This document shows positions 55,035 through 64,000 of a stretch of DNA of 64,000 nt, one piece after another. Position numbers and translations under genes: made by a program. The stretch's first letter is position 1. Every line of letters begins with the position of its first letter. The stretch covers positions 18,196,101 to 18,260,100 of the forward strand of contig NC_092677.1 of NCBI RefSeq assembly GCF_964355755.1. Reading direction: 5' to 3'. Under the pieces are notes generated by a model. That model saw only the letters and a list, made by a program, of their open reading frames with translations, did not search any database and was not told where the DNA came from. The DNA is from Antedon mediterranea. Taxonomy: Eukaryota; Echinodermata; Crinoidea; Comatulida; Antedonidae.

Positions 55035-56274
55035 AGCTTTCTGGATTTTATTGGACATAATGGTTGGTTGAGGTTTTGAAAATGTGCATAACTTACTTTA
55101 AAGAGAGCTGTATATTCAAAAGCTCTTAGTGGATGCAGATATGTATTATATAATGATGACACTGATAAGGATGTATCATTTTGTCTCCAGATATAGACAT
55201 ATTATAGAACAATTGATCATGGCCAATATGCCTGAACGACAAATTTCTACAAACCTATAATGCAAGTTCCAGCAGAATGGATATACGCAACGTGTTATAA
55301 TGGTGAACAATCCGTTTTCAGACATGACCACAATAGAGAAAACCCTATGTATCTTGAAATTTGTCCACGGATAACCAACTCATGGTGACGAGTTAGGCTA
55401 TCACGCAACGCTACGTAACATGCACACGTTATTTATTAGGCTTATTCTACAGTAGGCGGCACAAAACGATTGTACAAACAGCTTAGCATCGATCAAAACC
55501 GTTTAACAATCGTCAACAGTTCAGCATTAGAGCATTTAAACCACTCAAGTTTATTTAAATGTTTGAATATGATGAGGTTTTCAGATTAAAATAAAGTGGG
55601 AAGAAAATTGATACCGTTTACGCGGTATGCTCTCTATTGAATGTGACGAAGTATGTCGATAGAGATAAAAATTCAATTCAGATGGCCATATGATGACGTC
55701 ATAACACACTTAAGATTTAAATTTTACATGAATTCATATCTACAACTCATTACCGTACCTTTTATAATAATTTAAAAAAAATTGGGGTCACCAGCCATCA
55801 TGGACAGCTATAATCGATCGAAAATAGGCATATTTTTATAAAAATTTGCATATACAGTAATTACCCATTTTCAAGCACACGATTTTTAAAGTTTGACGTG
55901 CATTTGTGTCATTTATTTTACATTCATAATTCATTAAAAACTGAAAGGAACTTATCACGAAAGGTATACAGAACAACAATCAAGTGCAAAAACGGTCTGT
56001 CTAAGTTGCGTGAGAGCTAAGTACGTAAAAGCGCGTTCGCGACGTGACATTTTGTGAAAAATGTGAAATGCTTAAAATACGCTGAAGCGTGTAGAAAGTT
56101 GAGCATTTTTACCTTTCAAAGCGCGCGTACCAATGTTCAAAATGTGCTGATGATACAGAAAGATGACCCTTAACATGAAGCACCCAAAGTTTCATTATAA
56201 AAGGGCTGTTAGTTTTGAATTTGTAGTCAATTTAAGAACTTCAAAAATTAGCTACGCGACAATATTTTCATTAA

Positions 56275-56372
56275 ACCAAAGTTTGTTGCACATCTACGTA
56301 TACACGTGCATCTGCTGACCAAGTTACAACATAACTGCTATCGCCGTTTTCGAGATCTGCGACGAACACAAA
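56275..56372 (-). other. Minus-strand exon-like frame conserved in both copies
   Basis: After a TTCGTCGCAG acceptor-like sequence the frame reads LENGDSSYVVTWSADARVYV then DVQQTLV and stop. Copy 2 (63,175-63,270) keeps the reading, with one silent change at the Leu codon. It could be a terminal exon; no family recognised. The frame upstream of the putative acceptor is broken by a 4-bp indel between copies. Confidence 0.3.
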
Positions 56373-56772
56373 ATGAGCAGAAAAAATGAAATAGGCTCTC
56401 GCTCTACAGAGAGCGATTGTCTTAAACAAAAACTCGTTACAATAACAAGGGGTTATCCGCCAAGTGCGGATTATATAGTTAATTTTTGTTTTTATATACA
56501 TTTAAAAAAAGGAAATGTTTATTGTTACTAAGTTTTAGAATTTTATTTTGGATAGCCATAATACAATTAATACTAATTTCTTTGTCAAAGTTACAACACA
56601 TTCCCAGAGCACACAATCTATAACAAGTGACGATTCTAAATGTTGCCTTACATAATAAATTGTACGCACAGATATCTTCCAAAACCAACGAAACATTTCA
56701 CTTTATATTCCCTTTAGTAAGTTCCACTGAACCTTAAAATTAGGTAAACCTACACATATCACATATCATATA

Positions 56773-57344
56773 CCCCTTTCACACCAAAACTCCGGAGTGT
56801 CTCCGGAGACACCCCGGGGTTTATGACCATTCAAAACGTCGAGAAACTCCGGAGATACTCCTTTCACACCAACGTAGCAACTCCGGGGTTTATAAAATAA
56901 AATTGTAAATGTCGCCCTCTATTTTGTTTGTTTACATAGCGACGATCATTAGAATCATTTTAATTAATAATATGTTTAATTTAATAATTACTTTCAAAAG
57001 TCTCAGAAGTAATATAATGTTTTATTGATACTACTTATTATTTTTTAACCTGCTATATATGTTGTACAAATATTTAAAGTATTTTGAAATAAAACTAAAG
57101 CAATGAGTGATCGTGTGAGGATGACCTTTTGACCCGAAACACTCCGGAGTTTGATGTTGGTACCTTTCACACCAAAACACCGGGGTGTCCCCGCAGTTCG
57201 CTCTCCGGAGAATGTTCAGCTGTTCAACCCCGCAGTTTTAAACTCCGGAGTTGCTTGATTTTACCTTTCACACCAAACAGCGGGACGTCAACTCCGGGGT
57301 GTCTCCGGAGTGTCTCCGGAGTTTTGCTTTTGGTGTGAAAGGGG
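56773..57344. mobile_element. MITE with CTCCGGAG-rich inverted ends
   Basis: The outer ends CCCCTTTCACACCAAAA and TTTTGGTGTGAAAGGGG are inverted. Both arms are strings of CTCCGGAG/ACCCCGG words and internal copies of TTTCACACCAA (56,862, 57,164, 57,267). Copy 2 of the segmental duplication shows the uninterrupted site at about 63,687 (CATATCATATACCTATA). The flanks are TA-rich, so the exact target duplication cannot be read. The AT-rich core is non-coding. Confidence 0.85.
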
Positions 57345-57403
57345 TATTATACCTATAAAATTTCATAATTTCCAATTATAAAATTATAAGAAAAAACACT
57401 TAC

Positions 57404-57475
57404 AGTAGTTGCAAAGATTTTAAACCACCAAATACATTTTCAGGCAATGATTTTAAGTCGTTGTTGTGTAAATAC
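57404..57475 (-). CDS. LRR exon E (72 bp, minus strand)
   Basis: Donor GTAAGT; acceptor region GCTTTTTCGTTAAAG. It encodes one LRR (HNNDLKSLPENVFGGLKSL) with phase-2 borders like exons A-D. Exon F at 63.74 kb is its duplicate with one visible residue change (PEN to PAN). Confidence 0.75.
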
Positions 57476-57722
57476 CTTTAACGAAAAAGCATACAACAGT
57501 TAAAATAAATACAGGAGCTGTTGAGGGAGGTTTTCATTTTTCATTTCATTTTTCATTTCATTTTTATTTATTTACTTGGTCAATACACATTAAAATAATA
57601 CAGAACAGAAACAAAGCAAACAATTACTATAACTCAAAGAGTCAGTTGCCCCTAAAAACATCCAGATACAAAAAATATTGCACCAAAAAAAAAACCAATT
57701 ATACAAGCTTATTAAAAGTCTC

Positions 57723-57900
57723 TTTATCTATATATAAATTATGGTTAATTCTGACATAGGCGAGCACAATGCAAAAACTTCGGTACAAATCTCCGCCTTG
57801 GATACCTACCTTATCTATCTTAGATGTACCGCGAAACGTAGATTTGATAACATTAATTTTCAAATCGACGCCATTGTTCAACTTTTGTCTTTTACAACGA
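57723..57900. mobile_element. Helitron-like repeat family H1, copy 3
   Basis: TATCTATATATAAATTATGG, then GACATAGGCGAGCACAATGC and GATGTACCGCGAAACGTAGA. The longest intact copy of the 28.78-kb repeat. The TC start is preceded by A. Confidence 0.55.
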
Positions 57901-58610
57901 CAAAATTTAGTGTTTACCTATCGAAAATTGTGTCACATGGTTATTTTCACACACTCGCGCTGTTGTTCAAGTGGCTTCCGGCTACGTCACTTCCGGCAAA
58001 ATGGCCGTTGGTGGCGCCTTTCAATATTAAATAAAAAAATATTTTAGTGGTTCAAGGTATCGTGAACTACTGAAATTAATTTGTTTTAGATATTCAACTA
58101 ATCAATTATATTGATTAAAGGCATTTACTTTATTTTTTAGTAATTCAACTTTTATTGAAGGCTTTTACTTTTATGTGTACTACAATGTGATTTTAGTGAT
58201 TCAACTGAATCGTGAACTACAATTTATTTGTTTTAGATATTCAAATATTAATTATAAAGGCCTTTACTTTACGTGAAATACAATTTGTTTTAGTAATTTT
58301 ACTAATTATTATTATTGCATTAATACCAATTGTTGTAATACCAATTGTTGAAAGTTTTTACATCATTACAGGGAGAATTAATGTACATTTTGTTTACAAA
58401 TAAATAAATCTATTGAGTAACTTTTCCCCTTTACGTTCCTAACCACCGATTGCTGTCAAGTGTCCATACATCATTACTGACAGGGGACGTAATCAATCAT
58501 AATTGGCATACATTTCGCATCTTACCAAACTTATTTTCAGTACAGGTTCAAATCTCACACACACAAGACCGAATATAATAATTAGCCTATATTGTTCTCT
58601 ATTCGTACAT
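57901..58610. other. No supported gene
   Basis: AT-rich with loosely repeated phrases (TCAACTGAATCGTGAACTAC, TTTGTTTTAGATATTCAA at 58,082 and 58,229). A short plus frame at 58,212 is hydrophobic but unrecognised. Confidence 0.5.
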
Positions 58611-59434
58611 TTTTAGTCACGTGGAAGCGACTCTATAGTTCACTATGTCGGTCGGTCGGTCTGTCTGTCGGTCTGTCTGTCGGTCTGTCTGTCTGTCTGT
58701 CGGTCCGGTATCACTATGCGTTTTATCGCTTTATGACCTTATCTTGATATCAGTTTAATCTAGCTAAGTCAATTTTTCACAGAATATTCCTTGTGGCCAG
58801 GAATCGATGTGGTTATGTTTTCACGGTGCGCAATAAAAAATTACGCGGTCTACGCACGATTTAACGAAATCACGTTTGTAATCATATCTTAACAACCATT
58901 AATCACAATTAAATAAAATTTGGTACTCATAAATTTCAGGGCATAAATCATCATATGGCAATACAATTACGTGCGTAGCGCATGTAACGCATGCGTACGC
59001 GCGCTTAAAATTTTCAAAATTTATTTTCGATGAAATAAGAGTACGTTTTAGGCAATTTTAAGCGTTTACAAAATTGCCATGAGTGCGCAGATTTTTGCGC
59101 GCGCACTGCGCGTTAAATGTTATTGCGCACTCTTTTTGCCCGATTTCTGTTTTCTTTTCGTGACAGGCTACGCACGTGTAAATTAAAAAAATATAAATGT
59201 TTTTAAACATTTCAACATTTTTAAACATGTTCAGTAATTTCGGTCAGTATAGTTCACTATGTCGGTCGGTCCGTCTGTCTGTCGGTCTGTCTGTCTGTCG
59301 GTCTGTTTGTCTGTCGGTCCGGTATCACTAGGCATTGTAGCACGCGACTTAATGGCTGTTGGCCTTGTTTAAACTCTAATTTGCTATAATACCATGGAAG
59401 CGATATTTTTGGCGTACCTAATTTATGGACCACC

Positions 59435-59656
59435 ATGAAACATCACAAAATAAATATACATTACTCATCAGTCATATGCATAGGTGTCACACGGTCTTCA
59501 ATTTCCAGAGGCGTTGGTCATGTTTTCGAGGACCAAACAATTAATAGATTAATAATCGGAAACAGCATCTCTTTTAGTGAGATAATGTCGGACTTTACAA
59601 AAAAGCATGTTAAAAGACCTCAACTGTTGAATTTCTTACATTATCAGGGAGAATAG
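59435..59656 (+). CDS. Unrecognised 73-codon ORF in inverted-repeat complex
   Basis: ATG to TAG; product polar with SSISRGVGHVFEDQTINRLI and SFSEIMSDFTKKHVKRPQLL. It has no transmembrane segment or signal peptide. It lies just inside the left inner inverted repeat, where a transposon-encoded gene would sit, but I recognise no transposase motif. Confidence 0.25.
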   Translation: MKHHKINIHYSSVICIGVTRSSISRGVGHVFEDQTINRLIIGNSISFSEIMSDFTKKHVKRPQLLNFLHYQGE

Positions 59657-60119
59657 CCCAAACACGTGGAAATAAATTCACAGGAGGCTGTGGTGCGGGC
59701 AAATTGGTGTCTAAACAAAAGTGAGTCGTAATGCTTTGCATTGACCAAGACACCTTCGACGATACATGGAGAGTTAGTTATACCATATGGACATTTAACA
59801 ATAAAATAAGCATGTAATCACGCCGAAAGTTCAGAAGTTAATAGTCCAAGCCGTCTTAAAAAAAATTAAAATCGATTTTTTCCTAAGTACCACAAACCAC
59901 AGAATTGATCGCGTTGCAACTGAAAATTTTCTTCGACGTTAATCGGTTATCTGGTATTCGCTTTTTGAAAATAACCTCATCCATACTCACAACGCAGTTC
60001 AAGTTATGGAAGGCCGATGAGAATGGGTTGGTTTACATCCTCTCGCTGCATAAAACTCTCACATGCAGGATTGAAAATTAAAAATTTAACTCTTATATGT
60101 AAAACTATATTATTTGTAA

Positions 60120-61110
60120 ATTCTACCCAACCCCCAAATTTGTGAAGGAGACAATCTATAATCATTTAGAAACTTGTAACTTGCTTAAAGAACAACAGCA
60201 TGGCTTCCGTTCAGGTAAGTCATGTGTTACTCAGTTAATTGAAGTTCTAGATTTGTGGACATCATGATTGGATAAAGCTTTTTCATTTGATTGCATTTAT
60301 TTCGATTTTCAGAAGGCGTTTGACAAAGTTCCGAATGGAAGATTGTTGTTAAAATTAAAGTCTTACGGAGTTTCTGGAAATTTTTTAGGATGTATCAAAG
60401 CTTTTTTGAGTGATCGTAAGCAGATAGGGTGGTTGTCAATGGGAAAAAGTCTGAATGGCGTGATGTAATTAGTTGGGTGCCCCAAGGCAGTGTCCTGGGA
60501 CCATTATTATTTGTTATATTTATAAATGATCTTCCAGATGTTATTTCTCATTCTGATGTCAAGCTTTTTGCTGACGATACAAAAATCCAATCTGATTTTG
60601 ATAGTGCCTTGCTTCAATGTGATGTGGATGCAAATGTATAGATGGTCTACAGACTGGCAGTTGCCATTTAATTTAACAAAATGCAAAGTAATCCATTTTG
60701 GATATAGAAATGGTATGTCTCAGTACTTTATTGGAGAGGGTCCTTTCAAAGTGAGTATTGAGAGTGTAACACAAGAAACCGATTTGGGGATTTTACTAGA
60801 TCATATATTGAATGTTTCGGCTCATACTACCAAAAGTTGCTAGATCTGCAAATATGATGCTGGGGATGATATGTAGGTCTTTTAAATATAGTTACATGTA
60901 TTTGTATAAATCTTTGGTTAGACCCAAGATGGAATTAGACCCAAGATGGAATACGGAGGTAGCTATGGATCCCACTCCATCAAAAAGATAAAGACAGACT
61001 AGAGAAAGTTCAAAAGCTTTGGACCTGCCTACTTTAGTATTTAGAAAGAAAAGGGCGGATATATTACAAACATTTAAAAATTGTTAATAAGTAGGAGAAA
61101 ATAAATGATG
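60120..61110 (+). mobile_element. LINE reverse-transcriptase fragment (Jockey/CR1 group), dead
   Basis: Fragments in three frames give EQQHGFRSGKSCVTQLIE, YFDFQKAFDKVPNGRLLLKL, WVPQGSVLGPLLFVIFINDL and LFADDTKIQSD (catalytic FADD), then WQLPFNLTKCKVIHFG and TDLGILLD. A stop at 60,265-60,267, frameshifts near 60,430, 60,640 and 60,840 and loss of both ends make it inactive. Confidence 0.8.
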
Positions 61111-61942
61111 AGAAGCTCTTTTTAACAAGGCCAACCGCCCTTAAGTCGCGTGCTACAATGCATAGTGATACCGGACCGACAGACAGACCGACAGACAGAC
61201 CGACCGACATAGTGAACTATAGAGTCGCGTCCACGCGACTAAAAGAGCATAATTTTGACGAATTTTTTAACTTTTTCATCAAAAACGTGCGCAAATTATC
61301 CAATTCGACGTGCTCGTATGACCTAATTTTAAGTCGAAATTGTTTAAAAGTTGGTAAAATTATTATAAAAGGCTGCAAAAACATAAATTACGCGAAAAAA
61401 GTATGTATTTAACGCTACGTGCGCATCGCCCGCCTAAACATTTGCGCGCGTATGGGAATTTTGGACATGCTCAAAATGACAAGAAACGCGTAGAAAGTTG
61501 ATTAAAAATTAATTTTGCGCATTTTTAAATTTTAAATACGCGTGCGCGCGTAACTTTTCAACAGAAAGTTAGCGCCTGATATAAATTAAACTTTTGCAAA
61601 GTTTCAATTTAAAATGTTTAATGTTTAACGAGAAAATCGTTAAATCGCGCGTAAATCACGTTGCGCAACTCTAACGTCATTCACAATAGGAGGTGCACAA
61701 TTTCACGTAAATGCCCACATGTTGACATCAAAACAGTTAAAAAAGTACAGAAAAGCGATAAAACGCATAGTGATACCGGACCGACAGACAGACCGACAGA
61801 CCGACAGACCGACCGACATAGTGAACTATAGAGTCGCGTCCACGCGACTAAAAATATAATATAAACAAACTAGAGGACACAGTATCAAAGTCTCTAAACC
61901 CAAGATAAAATTAAACGTTAGAAAGAGTGCATATATATATAT

Positions 61943-64000
61943 AGCTTTCTGGATTTTATTGGACATAATGGTTGGTTGAGGTTTTTTGAAAGTGTGCATA
62001 ACTTACTTTAAAGAGAGCTGCATATTCAAAAGCTCTTAGTGGATGCAGCTACGTATTATATAATGATGACACTGATAAGGATGTATCATTTTGTCTCCAG
62101 ATATAGACATATTATAGAACAATTGATCATGGCCAATATGCCTGAACGACAAATTTCTACAAACCTATAATGCAAGAAATTCCAGCAGAATGGATATACA
62201 CAACGTGTTATAATGGTGAACAATCTGTTTTCAGACATGACCACAATAGAGAAAACCCTATGTATCTTGAAATTTGTCCACGGATAACCAACTCATGGTG
62301 AAAAGTTAGGCTATCGCGCAACGCTACGTAACATGCACACGTTATTTATTAGGCTTATTCTACAGTAGGCGGCACAAAACGATTGTACAAACAGCTTAGC
62401 ATCGATCAAAACCGTTTAACAATAGTCAACAGTTCAGCATTAGACAGTATTGTATTGTATTTTAAACCACTCAAGTTTATTTAAATGTTTGAATATGATG
62501 AGCTTTTCAGATTAAAACAAAGTTGGAAGAAACTTGACGCGATATGCTCTCTATTGAATGTGACGAACTATGTCGATAGAGATAAAAATTAAATTCAGAT
62601 GGCCATATGATGACGTCATAACACACTTAAGATTTACATTTTACATGAATTTATATCTACAACTCATTACCTTTTATAATAAATTTTGAAAAATTGGGGT
62701 CACCTGCCATCGCGGACAGCTATAATCGATCGAAAATAGGCATATTTTTATAAAAATTTGCATATAATTACCCATTTTCAAGCACACGATTTTTAAAGTT
62801 TGACGTGCATTTGTGTCATTTATTTTACATTCATAATTCATAAAAAAAATGAAAGGACCTTATCACGAAAGGTATACAGAACAACAATCAAGTACAAAAA
62901 CGGTCTGTCTAAGTTGCGTGAGAGCTAAGTACGTAAAAGCGCGTGCGCGACGTGACATTTTGTGAAAAATGTGAAATGCTTAAAATGCGCTGAAGCGTGT
63001 AGAAAGTTGAGCATTTTTACCTTTCAAAGCGCGCGTACCAATGTTCAAAATAAGCTGATGATACAGAAAGATGATTAACATGAAGCATCCAAAGTTTCAT
63101 TATAAAAGGACTGTTAATTTTGAATTTATACTCAATTTAAGAACTTCAAAAAATAGCTAAGCAACAATATTTTCATTAAACCAAAGTTTGTTGCACATCT
63201 ACGTATACACGTGCATCTGCTGACCAAGTTACAACATAACTGCTATCGCCGTTTTCAAGATCTGCGACGAACACAAAATGAGCAGAAAAAATGAAATAGG
63301 CTCTCGCTCTACAGAGAGCGATTGTCTTAAACCAAAACTCGTTAAAATAACAAGGGGCCCGTTATCCGCCAAGTGCGGATTATATAGTTAATTTTTGTTT
63401 TTATATGCATTTAAAAAAAGGAAATGTTTATTGTTACTAAGTTTTAGAATTTTATTTTGGATAGCCATAATATAATTAATACTAATTTCTTAGTCAAAGT
63501 TACAACACATTCCCAGAGCACACAATCTATAACAATAACAAGTGACGATTCTAAATGTTGCCTTACATAATAAACTGTACGCACAGGTATCTTCCAAAAC
63601 CAACGAAACATTTCACTTTATACTTCCTTTAGTAAGTTCCACTGAACCTTAAAATTAGGTAAACCTACACATATCACATATCATATACCTATATAATTTC
63701 ATAATTTCCAATTATAAAATTATAAGAAAAAACACTTACAGTAGTTGCAAAGATTTTAAACCACCAAATACATTTGCAGGCAATGATTTTAAGTCGTTGT
63801 TGTGTAAATACCTTTAACGAAAAAGCATACAGCAGTTAAAATAAATACAGGAGCTGTTGAGGGAGGATTTCATTTTTCATTTCATTTTTATTTATTTACT
63901 TGGTCAATACACATAAAAATAATACAGAACAGAAACAAAGCAAACACTTACTATAACTCAAAGAGTCAGTTGCCCCTAAAAACATCCAGATACAAAAAAT
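61943..64000. repeat. Segmental duplication, copy 2 (runs off window)
   Basis: Direct repeat of 55,035-57,676. Visible differences include short indels (for example an 18-bp stretch near 62,443) and the absence of the CTCCGGAG MITE. It carries LRR exon F and the conserved minus-strand frame. Confidence 0.9.
63740..63811 (-). CDS. LRR exon F (72 bp, minus strand)
   Basis: Copy of exon E in the second duplicate, with the same donor GTAAGT, same phase-2 borders and open frame (HNNDLKSLPANVFGGLKSL). If the minus-strand gene runs through the whole window, this would be the most 5' exon visible, followed by E, D, B, A and C. Confidence 0.75.

Larger units (their letters stand above)
55035..57676. 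repeat. Segmental duplication, copy 1
   Basis: From AGCTTTCTGGATTTTATTGG to TCCAGATACAAAAAAT this matches 61,943-64,000 in the same orientation with only scattered differences. The extra length (584 bp) is mainly a MITE at 56,773-57,344 that copy 2 lacks. It carries LRR exon E and a conserved minus-strand frame. The repeat may extend further, since copy 2 runs off the window. Confidence 0.9.
58611..61855. mobile_element. Nested inverted-repeat complex with (GTCGGTCT)n arms
   Basis: Four copies of one terminus: 58,611-58,731 and 59,246-59,370 in one orientation, 61,123-61,244 and 61,753-61,855 inverted. Each has CTATAGTTCACTATGTCGG, a (GTCGGTCT/GTCTGTCT)n stretch and GGTCCGGTATCACTA. The outer pair shares TGCGTTTTATCGCTT inside, the inner pair ATTGTAGCACGCGACTTAA and GGCCTTGTT, so the pairs match as outer-outer and inner-inner. 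Three termini end in or near the palindrome AGTCGCGTCCACGCGACT (left inner lacks it). Between them are CG-rich unrelated segments, an unidentified ORF and a dead LINE. Confidence 0.75.

Overview
The window looks like AT-rich nuclear DNA of a metazoan, most likely a marine invertebrate deuterostome such as an echinoderm. This placement is tentative. It rests on spliced-gene signals (72-base leucine-rich-repeat exons with GT/AG borders), dense and diverse transposons, patches rich in the words TAGGCCTA/CCTAGGCC, and a Ty3/gypsy element with integrase ahead of reverse transcriptase (Gmr1 type, first described from deuterostomes). Nothing bacterial is present, so operons and ribosome binding sites do not apply.

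Layout. 1-6.3 kb (+): a decayed tract of about ten leucine-rich repeat (LRR) modules, resembling the C-terminal repeats of NLR-type immune receptors, broken by a foldback transposon, a LINE fragment and several frameshifts. 6.5-9.8 kb: LINE 3' end, tRNA-derived SINE copies, a small foldback element. 9.8-14.6 kb: mostly anonymous, with a 110-bp tandem array and one small transmembrane ORF. 14.6-16.0 kb (-): three phase-matched LRR exons; further exons of the same kind lie on the same strand at 45.4, 57.4 and 63.8 kb, suggesting one very long or repeatedly duplicated LRR receptor gene whose introns hold most of the transposons listed here. 17.6-20.5 kb: Helitron-like repeat and MITE remnants. 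20.5-25.2 kb: Ty3/gypsy element of normal gene order, 5'-truncated and carrying stops. 27.7-29.9 kb: LINE and Helitron-like repeats, one LINE insertion with a 17-bp target duplication. 29.9-35.8 kb: two AT-rich minisatellite arrays around scattered gene-like fragments, including a minus-strand C2H2 zinc-finger piece. 35.9-43.1 kb: repeats, LINE fragments on both strands and a foldback element inside a LINE. 43.3-46.9 kb: Helitron-like element with a terminal hairpin, an LRR exon, a TTAA-flanked MITE, a LINE end. 47.7-54.8 kb: near-complete Gmr1-type LTR retrotransposon with a hAT-like element inserted in gag. 55.0-64.0 kb: a direct segmental duplication of more than 2 kb, each copy carrying an LRR exon, around a nested inverted-repeat complex that contains a dead LINE.

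How it fits together: the host content is LRR receptor sequence of two unrelated architectures, NLR-like modules on the plus strand and one-repeat-per-exon receptor exons on the minus strand. Almost everything else is mobile DNA. Insertion sites are unusually readable: many elements keep target-site duplications or have an uninterrupted relative in the window, so the order of several insertions can be inferred. A recurring theme is foldback elements whose long inverted arms are themselves built of short tandem repeats. All names come from motif recognition by eye; no search was run.
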